64,000 nt of DNA from an uncultured Propionivibrio sp. (GCA_937923255.1 CALAIL010000027.1:1-64000), one strand, 5' to 3'. Shown: positions 6,637 to 16,302, counted from the stretch's first letter. Translations and numbers: made by a program. Notes: a model not told the origin generated them from the sequence alone.

Positions 6637-8349
6637 ATGAATACTTTATACGACATTCCCTCCGGTAAGTCTGGTCACAACGCCGCGTTCGAGCAGGCTA
6701 TCCGCCAGTTGGCCGTTCCTGTTTGCCGGGTATTTGGCTCGGCCGCGCAGCCGACGCCTGCCCGTTTTGAGGCCTCGGCGCAGACGCTGAATACGAAGGA
6801 TAGCGCCCAGGTATCCAAATTCTTTCCCAACACGGTCAAGGCTTCCGGCAGCAAGGTGCTGGAGGCGACCGCCGGTGCTGCGGGTGCGCCCCAAGATCAG
6901 GGCAAGCGCGTCGCCGTTCTTTTTTCCGGCGGGCCGGCGGCGGGCGGGCACAATGTCGTCTGCGGCCTGAAGCGCATACTGGGCGCGGGCAATACGTTGC
7001 TGGGCGTGCGTCCGGGGCCGAAAGGCTTGCTCAAAGGCAATCTCTTTGAAATTTCCGATCGAGATGTCGACGCCATCATCAACACGGGCGGTTTCGATTT
7101 TCTCGGTACTGACCGTACCAAGATCAAGACGCCGGAACAGTTTGCCCAGGTCAAGGCGACCTGCGTTAAGCACAATCTTGACGCCATCGTCGTTATTGGC
7201 GGTGATGATTCCAATACCAACGCTGCCGTCCTTGCCGAATTCCTGTACGCGGGCGTTAAGCCCGACGGCTCGGGTGTCCAGGTGATCGGTGTGCCCAAAA
7301 CCATCGACGGCGATTTGCAGGTGGGGGCGTTGTTGCCGATTTCCTTCGGTTTCGACACCGCGACCAAGATTTATGCCGAAATGGTCGGCAACATTTTGCA
7401 AGACACACGCTCGTCGCTGAAATACTGGCATTTCGTCAAGCTGATGGGGCGCTCGGCGTCGCACGTTACCCTGGAAGTAGCGCTGCAAACCCAGCCGGCC
7501 ATCGCGTTGATTTCAGAAGAAATTGCCGAAAAGAAGCAATCGCTGAGCTCAATCGTCGGCCAAATTGCCCAGGCCGTTGTTAAACGGGCCGAGCAGGGCA
7601 TCCACCATGGTGTCGTTATTATTCCGGAGGGGGTCGTCGAATTTATCCCCGAAATGCATGTGCTGATCGCGGAGCTGAACGATGTGCTGGCCTGCCATGC
7701 AGATGATTTTGCCAGGCTTGACAAGGCTGAACGTCCCGCCTTTATCGGTAGCCGCCTGTCGCCGGACAATGCGCGTCTATTAGCCTCTTTGCCCGGCTAT
7801 GTCGTCGATATGCTGCTGGCTGAACGCGATTCGCACGGCAATCTGCAAGTCTCACTGATTCCGACCGAGCAATTGCTGATCGACATGACGGCGCGTGCCT
7901 TGCAGGAAATGGGCGCCAAGGTGCCCTTTGCCACGATGAACCATTTCTTCGGCTACGAAGGCCGTTGCGGCGCGCCGACCCTGTTTGACGCTGCCTATAC
8001 ATTTAATCTCGGTCTGACCGCCGGTTCGCTGATTCTTGACGGCCGTACAGGCTATATGGCGACAATTACCGACCTGACGAAGGGCGGTGCGCCCAAGGCC
8101 ATTCCGCTGACCGGCCTGCTCAATATCGAACGCCGCCACGGGCAGGACGAATTCGTCATCGAAAAGGCGCTGGTCAGAACGGACTCGCCAGCCATGCGCC
8201 ATTTCATGGCGCACCGCACGACCTGGGCAGAAAAGGATCTCTTTGCTTCTCCCGGACCGCGCCAGCTCTGGGGGCCGATTGCCATGCAGCAGCCGATATC
8301 GGTGGCGCTCAATACCGGCGCCGACAGCCTGGCTTTCAAAATCGGCTGA
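6637..8349 (+). CDS. pfp: Diphosphate-dependent phosphofructokinase (PPi-PFK, long type)
   Basis: This 570-residue enzyme interconverts fructose 6-phosphate and fructose 1,6-bisphosphate using pyrophosphate. The active-site motif GGDDSNTN (188-195) carries Asp where ATP enzymes have Gly (GGDGT), the accepted marker of PPi use. The catalytic loop reads PKTIDGD (220-226) and the sugar-phosphate site MGRSASHVTLE begins near residue 270. The length and the HVTLEVALQTQP stretch resemble the long clade that includes plant PFP beta and spirochaete enzymes. The reaction is reversible, so it can serve glycolysis and gluconeogenesis. Transketolase follows in the same direction after 172 bp. An ATP-type homologue is at 53.8 kb. 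Confidence 0.93.
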   Translation: MNTLYDIPSGKSGHNAAFEQAIRQLAVPVCRVFGSAAQPTPARFEASAQTLNTKDSAQVSKFFPNTVKASGSKVLEATAGAAGAPQDQGKRVAVLFSGGPAAGGHNVVCGLKRILGAGNTLLGVRPGPKGLLKGNLFEISDRDVDAIINTGGFDFLGTDRTKIKTPEQFAQVKATCVKHNLDAIVVIGGDDSNTNAAVLAEFLYAGVKPDGSGVQVIGVPKTIDGDLQVGALLPISFGFDTATKIYAEMVGNILQDTRSSLKYWHFVKLMGRSASHVTLEVALQTQPAIALISEEIAEKKQSLSSIVGQIAQAVVKRAEQGIHHGVVIIPEGVVEFIPEMHVLIAELNDVLACHADDFARLDKAERPAFIGSRLSPDNARLLASLPGYVVDMLLAERDSHGNLQVSLIPTEQLLIDMTARALQEMGAKVPFATMNHFFGYEGRCGAPTLFDAAYTFNLGLTAGSLILDGRTGYMATITDLTKGGAPKAIPLTGLLNIERRHGQDEFVIEKALVRTDSPAMRHFMAHRTTWAEKDLFASPGPRQLWGPIAMQQPISVALNTGADSLAFKIG

Positions 8350-8363
8350 TTGCTAGAAGGCTT

Positions 8364-8415
8364 GGCGTACCGGCTTCCGGCTCTAGCCGTGGATGACATG
8401 TGGTACGCCTTGTTT
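8364..8415 (+). terminator. Possible terminator after pfp
   Basis: GGCGTACC (8364-8371) pairs with GGTACGCC (8402-8409), followed by TTGTTTTG. The 30-base loop contains a smaller GGCT/AGCC stem. The large loop makes this only a moderate candidate. Confidence 0.4.
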
Positions 8416-8521
8416 TGCCGATAAGGCATGGGGCTGATGGAATTTTTCGGTCTGCCCCGAAGTTCAGGAATCCCTTAAAACGGAAATTCAGTTCGACAGA
8501 CCTCAAGACAGGAGCATTCAG

Positions 8522-10525
8522 ATGACTACTACCGCATCTCTGGCCAATGCCATTCGTGTCCTGGCGATCGATGGCGTACAGGCTGCCAATTCTGGCCATC
8601 CCGGTGCGCCGATGGGCATGGCAGAAATCGCCGTTTCTCTCTGGAACCACAATTTGAAGCACAACCCGGCTGACCCCAAATGGCCGGATCGGGACCGCTT
8701 TGTACTTTCCAACGGCCATGCGTCGATGCTGATCTATTCGCTGCTTTATCTGACGGGCTACGATCTGCCGCTCGATGAACTGAAAAAGTTCCGCCAACTG
8801 CACAGCAAAACACCAGGGCATCCGGAAGTTGGCCATACGCCGGGCGTCGAAACCACCACCGGCCCGCTCGGTCAGGGCCTCAGCAATGCGGTCGGTATGG
8901 CGCTGGGCGAGAAACTACTGGCCGCCGAATTCAATCGCGACGGTCACGCCATCGTCGATCACTATACGTATGTGTTCCTGGGCGACGGTTGCCTGATGGA
9001 GGGCATCTCGCACGAAGCCTGTTCGCTGGCGGGCGTCTGGAAACTGGCCAAACTGATTGCCTTTTACGACGATAACGGCATCTCGATCGACGGTCATGTC
9101 GAGGGCTGGTTTGCCGACGATACGCCGAAACGTTTTGAAGCCTATGGCTGGAACGTCATCCGCAATATCGACGGGCACGATGTTGACGCCATCGACCGCG
9201 CCATCGCCGCGGCCAAGGCACAGAGCGACAGGCCGACGCTGATCTGCTGCAAAACGATGATCGGCAAGGGTTCGCCGAACAAGGCGGGGACGCACGAAGT
9301 GCACGGCGCACCGCTCGGTAAGGACGAGATTGCCGCCACGCGTGCCGCGCTTGGCATTGACTGGCCGCCGTTCGAAATCCCGGCCGATATTCTGGCTGCC
9401 TGGAACGCCAAGGCTGCCGGCGCCAAACAGCAGGCCGCCTGGGATGAGCGCTTTGCCGCTTACCGCAAGGCGTATCCCGATCTGGCCGCTGAATTTGAGC
9501 GCCGCATGCGGGGTGAGCTGACTGCACGTTACGCCGCCGGGTCGGCCGAAGCGCTCAAGGACATCATCGACAAGGCGGAAGTCATCGCCACGCGCAAATC
9601 TTCACAGAATGCCATCCAGGCGCTGGCACCGCTGGTTCCGGAATTTGTTGGCGGCTCGGCTGACCTGGCGCCGTCCAACCTGACAATGTGGAAGGGCTGC
9701 CGCGAACTTAAACCGGCAAGCCTCGATGAAGGTGGCAACTACCTTCACTACGGCGTGCGCGAATTCGGCATGGCGGCGATCATGAACGGGCTCTGCCTGC
9801 ATGGCGGTTTCCGCCCGTTCGGCGGCACTTTCCTGATGTTCTCCGAATATGCGCGTAACGCTATCCGCATGGCGGCGCTGATGCAGATCAATCCGATCTA
9901 CGTGTTTACGCACGACTCCATCGGCGTCGGCGAGGATGGGCCGACGCACCAGCCGGTCGAGCAGACCGCGACGCTGCGCATGGTGCCCAATCTCGACGTC
10001 TGGCGGCCGTGCGACAGCGTTGAGACTTTCGTTGCCTGGCAGGTCGCCATTGAGCACAGGACGATGCCGACGGCGCTGATCCTGACCCGCCAGAATCTCG
10101 CGCACCAGATGCGCGATGCCGCGCAGGTTGCCGCCATCCGCAAAGGCGGCTACGTGCTCAAGGATTGCGCGGGTGCGCCGAAGGCGGTCATCATCGCCAC
10201 CGGCTCGGAAGTTGCGCTGGCCGTTGCGGCGCAGCAGACCCTGGCGGAAAAAGGCATTTCGGTGCGCGTCGTGTCGATGCCTTCGCCGTTTGCCTTCGAT
10301 GCCCAGGACAAGGCGTATCGCGATGCCGTTTTGCCGCCGGATGTTCCGCGCGTGGCTGTCGAAGCCGGTTCGACGGCGGGTTGGTATCGCTATGTCGGCC
10401 TGAATGGCGCTGTTGTCGGCATCGACCGCTTCGGCGAATGCGGCCCTGCCGCGCAGGTCTTCGACTATCTCGGCATCACCGCGCCGAAGGTCGTCGAAGC
10501 GGTCGAGAACGTGCTGGCCGGCTGA
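8522..10525 (+). CDS. tkt: Transketolase
   Basis: The 667-residue thiamine-diphosphate enzyme transfers two-carbon ketol units between sugar phosphates in the non-oxidative pentose phosphate pathway. Conserved features are [10 protein letters not shown] near residue 25, the [10 protein letters not shown] stretch near 61, the ThDP/Mg motif [13 protein letters not shown] near 155, and the second-domain [12 protein letters not shown] with its catalytic Glu near 410. The length matches the bacterial family. AGGAG precedes the ATG. It sits next to pfp, linking hexose and pentose phosphate pools, and ends at a strong terminator. Confidence 0.97.
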   Translation: MTTTASLANAIRVLAIDGVQAANSGHPGAPMGMAEIAVSLWNHNLKHNPADPKWPDRDRFVLSNGHASMLIYSLLYLTGYDLPLDELKKFRQLHSKTPGHPEVGHTPGVETTTGPLGQGLSNAVGMALGEKLLAAEFNRDGHAIVDHYTYVFLGDGCLMEGISHEACSLAGVWKLAKLIAFYDDNGISIDGHVEGWFADDTPKRFEAYGWNVIRNIDGHDVDAIDRAIAAAKAQSDRPTLICCKTMIGKGSPNKAGTHEVHGAPLGKDEIAATRAALGIDWPPFEIPADILAAWNAKAAGAKQQAAWDERFAAYRKAYPDLAAEFERRMRGELTARYAAGSAEALKDIIDKAEVIATRKSSQNAIQALAPLVPEFVGGSADLAPSNLTMWKGCRELKPASLDEGGNYLHYGVREFGMAAIMNGLCLHGGFRPFGGTFLMFSEYARNAIRMAALMQINPIYVFTHDSIGVGEDGPTHQPVEQTATLRMVPNLDVWRPCDSVETFVAWQVAIEHRTMPTALILTRQNLAHQMRDAAQVAAIRKGGYVLKDCAGAPKAVIIATGSEVALAVAAQQTLAEKGISVRVVSMPSPFAFDAQDKAYRDAVLPPDVPRVAVEAGSTAGWYRYVGLNGAVVGIDRFGECGPAAQVFDYLGITAPKVVEAVENVLAG

Positions 10526-10604
10526 TCGGCCCGCCCAAAAGACGCAGGATAACGCCGCCTGAAATCGGCGAGTCTGCCAACGCCCATCAACCCCACCAAC
10601 CACC

Positions 10605-10633
10605 AACCCCGCCTTTGTGGCGGGGTTAGTTTT
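10605..10633 (+). terminator. Rho-independent terminator of tkt
   Basis: AACCCCGCC (10605-10613) and GGCGGGGTT (10619-10627) form a perfect 9-bp stem with a five-base loop, followed by AGTTTT. Confidence 0.85.
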
Positions 10634-10669
10634 GGCGTTTCCGGGTGCCTTTGTAAAAATACGGCCTTG

Positions 10670-10965
10670 GCTTCGCCGTGCCGTACTGCGTGGTCTGCCT
10701 ACGGCGCGCCGCCTTGTCTTTGACAAAGCCGAGCCGCTATAAAAAGAGCTGGCCTGAAGCCCGTGTATTTAGGGCGTCTCAGAGGCGATGCTCTGAAGCC
10801 CATGTAAATAGGGCATCTCAGAAGGGGTGCTCTGAAGTCCTTATAAACAGGGCGTTTCCGGGCAGGGTGCCCGCCAGCCCTTTATTGATAAGGGTTTCAG
10901 AGGCATATGCCCGGAAACCCTTTATCCACGCGGGTTTCCGGGGCGCCTTCCGGGGATCCTTGTTT
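10670..10965. repeat. Palindromic repeat array B
   Basis: Five palindromic cores start at 10759, 10798, 10837, 10877 and 10917, a period of 39-40 bp. Stems are GCCC/GGGC, GCCC/GGGC, GTCC/GGGC, CCCTT/AAGGG and ACCC/GGGT, mostly around nine-base A/T-rich loops. The linkers form their own palindromes: TCAGAG/CTCTGA (10779-10784, 10791-10796), TCAGA/TCTGA, and CGGGCA/TGCCCG (10859-10864, 10868-10873). The whole block, including about 80 bp before the first unit, is similar to the array at 53.4 kb. It lies between the tkt terminator and the next gene. Confidence 0.85.
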
Positions 10966-11041
10966 TGCCGCAGCGTGCCGGCTGAGCCGATGCGCTAGAA
11001 TGAAAACCGGTTATGGAATCAGCCTGAATGGAGAGCGTGAC

Positions 11042-11440
11042 ATGCTAGTGAGACTGACCTCAAGTACCTCCGGCGAAGTGGTGATGCTGGCCGAACATCT
11101 GCGCGGCCTGCTTGAAGTGCTGGACAAGGACTGTACGGCGCGCGGAATCTTCACGCTGGAACAGTTGCCGCCGACCATTGCAAAGTTGAAAACTTTGGTC
11201 GAGGCAGACCGGCAGGCGGCGCATCTATACGAACAAGCCAAAATTCAGGCGGAAAACCAGGCCGGGAAAATGGCTGGGGAAGCCGCGGAGAATGAGGTTG
11301 AAGAGGATGCGGAAGATGACGAGACAGCCGACGAGACGCCGATCTGGCTGGGGCAGCGTGCCGTACCCCTGCTGCACTTAATGGAACGGACGCTACGGGA
11401 AAAAGGCTTCATCCTGTGGCAGGCTGACCGCGATTTTTGA
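11042..11440 (+). CDS. DUF1840 domain protein
   Basis: A 132-residue soluble protein of the DUF1840 family, common in betaproteobacteria and of unknown function. The N-terminal half (VRLTSSTSGEVVMLAEH, LLEVLDKD) and the C-terminal VPLLHLMERTLREKG carry the family signature. The middle (about residues 68-100) is very acidic, rich in Glu and Asp. The ATG at 11042 follows GGAGAG; an upstream in-frame Met is less well placed. The stop overlaps or abuts the next gene, suggesting co-transcription with the amidase. Confidence 0.8.
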   Translation: MLVRLTSSTSGEVVMLAEHLRGLLEVLDKDCTARGIFTLEQLPPTIAKLKTLVEADRQAAHLYEQAKIQAENQAGKMAGEAAENEVEEDAEDDETADETPIWLGQRAVPLLHLMERTLREKGFILWQADRDF

Positions 11441-11445
11441 ATAAC

Positions 11446-12267
11446 ATGCTGCTTCGCGTGCAGAGGGTTCCGTTTGTACGGGGCGTGCGCCGTATTTTAT
11501 TTGCGCTCCCGATGTTTTTTGCGCTCGGCTTGTGCTGGGCGGGGGCTATCGCCGGACTGACGGAGACGGGGAAGGTGGCCGGAGCTCCGGGTCAGCCAAG
11601 CATCCCCGAAGTCGCGGTCGACGTCGGCCATACCCTGGCCGATCCAGGCGCTGTCAGTGCACGCGGCCGTGTCGAATTTGAATTCAACCGCGATCTGGCC
11701 GGCCTGTTGGTAACGGCTTTACAGGCGCGTGGTGTGTCTGTCCGCCCGGTCAATTTCGACGGGCGTATCGCCAGCCTGTATGACCGGCCGATGGTTGCCG
11801 CAGGCGCGGATTTTTTCATTTCCATCCACCATGATTCGGTGCAGCCGGAACTGCTTGAGAACTGGGAGTGGGAAGGCAGGACACAGACCTATAGCGACCG
11901 CCATCGCGGTTTCTCGCTATTCATTTCGCGCGATAGCCCCGATCTGGACACCAGTCTGCGTTGTGCTTCGGCGATTGGCGCGCGCCTGCGCCATATGGGA
12001 TTCATGCCGGCGACGCACCATGCCAATTCCTTACCTGGTCGCGAACGCCCGTATGCCGACGAACAGAATGCCGTGCATTTCTATGACAATCTCGTTGTCC
12101 TCTATCGCACGAGTCTGCCTGCTGTCCTGCTCGAGGCGGGCGTGCTCAAGAACCGCGACGAAGAACTGGCCCTGCGTGACCCGCAGCGTCAGGCGTACAT
12201 GGCCGACGCCATTGCTAGCGGCATCGCGGCCTGCCTGTATGTGCGCAAGGCTGCCGCGGCTGAATGA
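11446..12267 (+). CDS. N-acetylmuramoyl-L-alanine amidase (Amidase_3)
   Basis: This is a zinc amidase that cleaves the bond between N-acetylmuramic acid and L-alanine in peptidoglycan. An N-terminal hydrophobic segment (FALPMFFALGLCWAGAIA) acts as signal or anchor. The zinc-site His is in VDVGHTLADPGA, the ligand Glu in VEFEFN, the second His in FISIHHD, and the catalytic Glu in LLEAGVLKN. At about 273 residues it is a single catalytic domain without the AMIN domain of AmiC. The ATG at 11446 is preferred; a TTG at 11437 overlapping the previous stop is an alternative. Confidence 0.85.
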   Translation: MLLRVQRVPFVRGVRRILFALPMFFALGLCWAGAIAGLTETGKVAGAPGQPSIPEVAVDVGHTLADPGAVSARGRVEFEFNRDLAGLLVTALQARGVSVRPVNFDGRIASLYDRPMVAAGADFFISIHHDSVQPELLENWEWEGRTQTYSDRHRGFSLFISRDSPDLDTSLRCASAIGARLRHMGFMPATHHANSLPGRERPYADEQNAVHFYDNLVVLYRTSLPAVLLEAGVLKNRDEELALRDPQRQAYMADAIASGIAACLYVRKAAAAE

Positions 12268-12342
12268 GCGCGATACAATGCGGGCGTTTTTACGTAGTGT
12301 TCCGAACCTCGGCTTAACACATCAAAGAATTGAATAATTGCC

Positions 12343-13245
12343 ATGCCCGCTTCACTCGATCATCTACTCGTCGTCGCGCTGTCTTCGCGGGCGCTCTTCG
12401 ATTTCGAGGAAGAAAACCGCGTGTTCGAGGAACAAGACGACCGCGCCTATATGAAATTGCAGCTGGACCGTCTGGAACGGGCGGCGCCGCCCGGTGTGGC
12501 CTTCCCCCTGGTGAAAAAACTGCTGGCGTTTAATGCCGACGGCAGGCAACGCGTCGAGGTGGTCATCCTTTCACGCAACGACCCGGTGTCCGGTCTGCGC
12601 GTTTTCCGTTCGGCGGAAGAAAATGGCTTGAAACTCGGGCGCGGCGTATTTACCCGCGGCCGGCCGCCCTATGCGTTTCTTGATCCGCTGGGGGCGCATC
12701 TTTTTCTCTCGGCCAATGCCGATGACGTGCGCAAGGCGTTGGCGGCGGGGTTTCCGGCGGCGCAGGTGTTTGCCCACTCGCACGTTGATCCCGACCGGCA
12801 TGCGGAAGAATTGCGCATCGCTTTTGACGGTGACGCCGTGCTCTTCTCCGATGAGGCGGAACGCGTTTATGCAGCGCAAGGCCTGAGCGGTTTCCATGAC
12901 CACGAACGCACCTATGTCGAGCGGCCTTTGCCGCCGGGGCCGTTCAAGCCGCTGCTCGAAGCCTTGCAACGCTTGCAGAATCTGGATGGTGCGCCGGCGC
13001 CGGTGCGCCTGCGTACGGCGCTAGTGACGGCGCGCAGTGCGCCGGCGCATGAACGGGCGATTCGTACCCTGATGCAGTGGGGCGTCTCGGTCGATGAGGC
13101 TATGTTTCTCGGCGGGTTGGATAAAGGCCCGTTTCTCGCCAAATTCGAGCCGGATTTCTTTTTTGACGATCAGACCGGGCATTGTGAATCCGCTGCCCGC
13201 GCCGGCCCGGCCGGCCATGTGCCCAGTGGTGTGAGGAACGTCTGA
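12343..13245 (+). CDS. 5'-nucleotidase (cytosolic cN-I family)
   Basis: The 300-residue protein matches the 5'-nucleotidase family that includes eukaryotic cN-I, which hydrolyses nucleoside 5'-monophosphates. Supporting segments are ALSSRALFDFEEEN at the N-terminus, VVILSRNDPVSGLRVF near residue 75, FDGDAVLFSDEAERV near 165 with its acidic metal-binding pattern, and TLMQWGVSVDEAMFLGG and KGPFLAKFEPDFFFDD towards the end. The length is typical. It would act in nucleotide salvage. It is convergent with pssA. Confidence 0.85.
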   Translation: MPASLDHLLVVALSSRALFDFEEENRVFEEQDDRAYMKLQLDRLERAAPPGVAFPLVKKLLAFNADGRQRVEVVILSRNDPVSGLRVFRSAEENGLKLGRGVFTRGRPPYAFLDPLGAHLFLSANADDVRKALAAGFPAAQVFAHSHVDPDRHAEELRIAFDGDAVLFSDEAERVYAAQGLSGFHDHERTYVERPLPPGPFKPLLEALQRLQNLDGAPAPVRLRTALVTARSAPAHERAIRTLMQWGVSVDEAMFLGGLDKGPFLAKFEPDFFFDDQTGHCESAARAGPAGHVPSGVRNV

Positions 13246-13311
13246 CCGATCGGTGGATCGGCGCTGTTTCCCTGCTTTATTTGGAAAGCCGCCGTTTCCG
13301 GCCTCTGGAAC

Positions 13312-14721
13312 CTAGAGGATCCGGTTGATGAGCCGGTCGGCCTTCACATGCGCTAACCGCCTGATCAGGCGCTGTACAGGCTGCGGGTAGGCGTCGATGG
13401 GTTCGATTTCCTCGTAATGCGTCAGCCGTGTCGTCTTGGCCAGGAAACCCGCCAGTTCGCTGCGATGCTGGCCGATCAGCCGCTTTTCCGGATCGCGGAT
13501 GAGCAGGCCGTTTTCCAGATCGAGCCGCCAGGCACGCGGGTTGAGGTTATGCCCGGTCAGCAAGGCGCAATCGTCATCGGCCAGCAGACCTTTAAGGTGA
13601 AAAGTATTGCTGCCGTCTTTCCAGATATGCACAGCAAGCATGCCGGCGTCGATAGCGCCCTGGTTGGTTTTGCAGAAGCGACGCAGGTTGGTTTCGTAGA
13701 GGTAGGGCAAGGCGCCGATGGTTTTGAACGGCGCTTCCGGCGGAATGTAAAAATCGTTGGCTGTTTTATCGCCGAGCACAATGGTGACGCGGCAGCCCGC
13801 CTTGATCCGGCGGCGCAGGGCATGGCGCAAGGGGCCGGGCAGGTTGAAATAGGGCGTCAGCAGCACCAGTTCATGGCGTGCCTGCATGATCAGCTGCAAG
13901 AGTGTGCGATTGAGCGCGTTGTCCCGCGCCCCCAGGCCGATCAGCGGCGTGATGCTGACGGCGCCTGCCTGGCGCGGCGCAGCGGTAAAGTCATACTGCG
14001 TGCGCGCCAATACCTTGCGCAATTTGGCGATTTCCGGCCGCAAAGCCGCCCGGCTGGGGATGTCGGCGCTATCGAGCGGGCAGACGGCCGGACTGGTGCG
14101 CAATGCATTCTTGAGCAGAGCCGCAAAACTGTCGGCCAGTTCACGGCTATGAATCAGGTGGTAGCGGTCAAGGCGGTAACGGCCATGCCGCTGAAGGTAG
14201 ACGTCATTGAGGCTGGCGCCGCTGTAGAGCACGGCATCGTCGATGACGAAGCCCTTGAAATGAAAGACGCCCAGAAGTTCTCGGCGCTGTACCGGCACAC
14301 CGTAAACCGGCACGCCCGGCCCGAATTGCTTCGCCATGGCCTGGTAGCGCGCAGCGTTACCTGCCGATTCTCGCTGGCCGATCAGCCCGCGCTGTGCCCG
14401 ATGCCAGTCGACATAGACGGCGATTTCGAGTTGCGGGTGAGCCATATGCGCCGCATAGAGAGCATCCAGAACCTCGCGGCCGGCATCGTCATCCTGCAGG
14501 TAAAGTGCGGTGATCAGAATGCGCCGGCGTGCGCTGGCGATCTGCGCCAGCAGGGTTTCGCGGAAAGCGCTTGGGCCAGCCAGCGTTTGTACGCACTCGG
14601 CCGGAACGGATAAGGCTGGCAATTCATCCGGCGCGGCGTGTGGCGGAAAACGTTCTCGCCAACGTTGAAGCGTCCGTGCGATCCGGGATTGGGAAAGCGG
14701 TCTGGAGAGAGGTTTAGACAA
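13312..14721 (-). CDS. pssA: Phosphatidylserine synthase PssA (phospholipase D type)
   Basis: A 469-residue member of the phospholipase D superfamily with two HKD-type motifs: FHFKGFVIDD (near residue 174) and FHLKGLLADDD (near 377). This architecture, the length close to E. coli PssA, and the segment LYSGASLNDVYL identify CDP-diacylglycerol:serine O-phosphatidyltransferase, which makes phosphatidylserine, the precursor of phosphatidylethanolamine. The second segment TGHNLNPRAWRLDLENGLLI also fits. There is no signal peptide; the E. coli enzyme is peripheral. A cardiolipin-synthase-like role is a less likely alternative because the N-terminal membrane helices of Cls are absent. Confidence 0.85.
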   Translation of the reverse strand: MSKPLSRPLSQSRIARTLQRWRERFPPHAAPDELPALSVPAECVQTLAGPSAFRETLLAQIASARRRILITALYLQDDDAGREVLDALYAAHMAHPQLEIAVYVDWHRAQRGLIGQRESAGNAARYQAMAKQFGPGVPVYGVPVQRRELLGVFHFKGFVIDDAVLYSGASLNDVYLQRHGRYRLDRYHLIHSRELADSFAALLKNALRTSPAVCPLDSADIPSRAALRPEIAKLRKVLARTQYDFTAAPRQAGAVSITPLIGLGARDNALNRTLLQLIMQARHELVLLTPYFNLPGPLRHALRRRIKAGCRVTIVLGDKTANDFYIPPEAPFKTIGALPYLYETNLRRFCKTNQGAIDAGMLAVHIWKDGSNTFHLKGLLADDDCALLTGHNLNPRAWRLDLENGLLIRDPEKRLIGQHRSELAGFLAKTTRLTHYEEIEPIDAYPQPVQRLIRRLAHVKADRLINRIL

Positions 14722-14949
14722 GGGATAGAAAAGATAGAAAGAATAGGCGGCAGGAAATATCCACAGGGCGAGAATTATACCGGTGTCGCCTTCAATAACG
14801 GCACCTGGCGGAATATGCAGGTAATTCTCTGGAAACAGTGCTTCGGATAACCTGCCTCATCGCAAATCCCCAGGCGTGGTGCTACAATCCGGCCGATCTT
14901 CCTTGTCTGCTCTGAACAAAAAAGCGGCATACAGCGCGAAAACCTATGC

Positions 14950-15023
14950 GCGGGTGTAGTTCAATGGTAGAACGGCAGCTTCCCAAGCTGCATACGAGGG
15001 TTCGATTCCCTTCACCCGCTCCA
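14950..15023 (+). tRNA. tRNA-Gly (CCC)
   Basis: A 74-base cloverleaf with encoded CCA. GCGGGTG pairs with CACCCGC, and the anticodon stem GCAGC/GCTGC encloses TTCCCAA, giving anticodon CCC. The T arm contains GTTCGATTC. Confidence 0.95.
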
Positions 15024-15284
15024 TCTTCATGACAAGGATCATTTTCCAGCCAGGTGCAAACGTCCGGAAAACGAATCAATTGTGCTGACCGCGCCTGTTT
15101 CTCCTCTTCGCCTGCTGACGGGACACACGCCAGCGTTCCGCTGCCACTAACCGCCAGGGCTAAAATAGCGTCTACTGCGATCAGGGCCGTGACGCTTAAC
15201 TTATCGCCCAGATTGAACTCCCGTTCATGTCGCGGTGATGGCAGATACGCATAACACATACCTCAGGAATCAGGAGATGTATTC

Positions 15285-15581
15285 ATGGACTACCCGGTCA
15301 TTCACGATGAAAAAAACCGCCGCTTTGAAATCCGCGTCGAGGGGGCGACAGCCTATCTGAGTTATGTGCCGGTCAGTGGCGGCCTTGACTACGAACATAC
15401 GATTGTTCCGCCATCCCTGGGCGGGCGCGGCATTGGGTCTTTTCTGGTGAGCCATGCGCTGGAGTACGCCAGGCAGCGCGGATTGAAAGTCAGGCCGACC
15501 TGTTCTTTCGTCGCGGCGTATATCGATAGGCATTCCGACTATCAGCGTATCGTCCTGGCGGATGAGCGCCAGGATCGGTAG
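15285..15581 (+). CDS. Small GNAT-like N-acetyltransferase (YjdJ type)
   Basis: A 98-residue protein of the short GNAT-related family. The acetyl-CoA pyrophosphate-binding motif is seen in PPSLGGRGIGSFLVSHAL (about residues 45-62), followed by ALEYARQRGLKVRPTCSFV. An AGGAG site precedes the ATG. The natural substrate is unknown; family members have been proposed to acetylate small molecules or protein termini. It stands alone between tRNA-Gly and the GST gene. Confidence 0.82.
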   Translation: MDYPVIHDEKNRRFEIRVEGATAYLSYVPVSGGLDYEHTIVPPSLGGRGIGSFLVSHALEYARQRGLKVRPTCSFVAAYIDRHSDYQRIVLADERQDR

Positions 15582-15687
15582 CCTGCCTGCGATTGAATGC
15601 GGATGAGCGCCTAATCGCCTAATCGCCGCCCCGCGGGTGCGGTAGGCGGCCAAAACAGAAGGTGAAAACCTGGAAAGGAGTCTTCCC

Positions 15688-16302
15688 ATGAAACTGTATT
15701 ACATGCCCGGCGCCTGTTCGATGACGCCGCATACGGCACTGGAGTGGATCGGTCAGCCTTATGAAGCGCAAAGCGTCAATCGGCGCGAGATCAAGTCGCC
15801 CGAATATCTCAAACTCAACCCGCAGGGCGCGGTGCCGCTTTTGGTCGATGGCGATTTAGTGTTGTCGCAAAATGCCGCGATTCTTGCCTATCTTGATGCG
15901 CGCTTCCCGCAGGCGCGCCTGTTCGGCAGTGACGATCTCAAGGGCAAGGCGCGCGCCTGGCGTTGGCTGGCGTTCCTGAATGCGGATGTCCACAAAGCTT
16001 TTTCGCCGCTATTTCACCTGCCGGACTATGTGCACGATGAAGCCGTCAAGACGGCCATGCAGTCGGCCGCGCGCGACAATATCCGTCACCTGCTGGCGCA
16101 GGCCGACGCGCAGCTTGCCGCGCAGCCGTATCTGGGCGATGACGTGTCAGTCGCCGATGTGTACCTGTATGTTCTGTTGCGCTGGTGTCGTAGCCTGCAG
16201 CTCGATCTTGCCGATTTGCCGCAGCTGGCGCCGTTCTATGTGCGGCTCGGCGAAAACGCCGGCGTGCGTTCGGTGATTACCCAGGAAAATCTCAAGCCCT
16301 GA
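15688..16302 (+). CDS. Glutathione S-transferase
   Basis: The 204-residue protein has a thioredoxin-fold N-terminal domain beginning MKLYYMPGACSMTPH, the usual beta-class start with the candidate catalytic Cys/Ser at residues 10-11. The cis-Pro region is NPQGAVPLLV (near 50) and the glutathione-binding segment is LSQNAAILAYLD (near 65). The all-helical C-terminal domain contains DDVSVADVYLYV, the family N-capping motif. It conjugates or reduces electrophiles with glutathione. A GGAG site and a strong terminator frame it as a single-gene unit. Confidence 0.92.
   Translation: MKLYYMPGACSMTPHTALEWIGQPYEAQSVNRREIKSPEYLKLNPQGAVPLLVDGDLVLSQNAAILAYLDARFPQARLFGSDDLKGKARAWRWLAFLNADVHKAFSPLFHLPDYVHDEAVKTAMQSAARDNIRHLLAQADAQLAAQPYLGDDVSVADVYLYVLLRWCRSLQLDLADLPQLAPFYVRLGENAGVRSVITQENLKP

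Noticed and set aside
10678..10998. Frame through array B resembling the frame through array D (GLKP/RASQRRCSE-like repeats)
   Set aside because: The peptide similarity only reflects the DNA repeats; no start signal, and palindromic stems explain the conservation.
14882..15259. Minus-strand frame with a hydrophobic N-terminus between tRNA-Gly and the GNAT gene
   Set aside because: It reads antisense through the whole tRNA-Gly gene, producing the well-known spurious peptide GNRTLVCSLGSCRSTIELHP. A GAGGT site before its ATG makes the first ~70 residues slightly intriguing, but not enough to call a gene.
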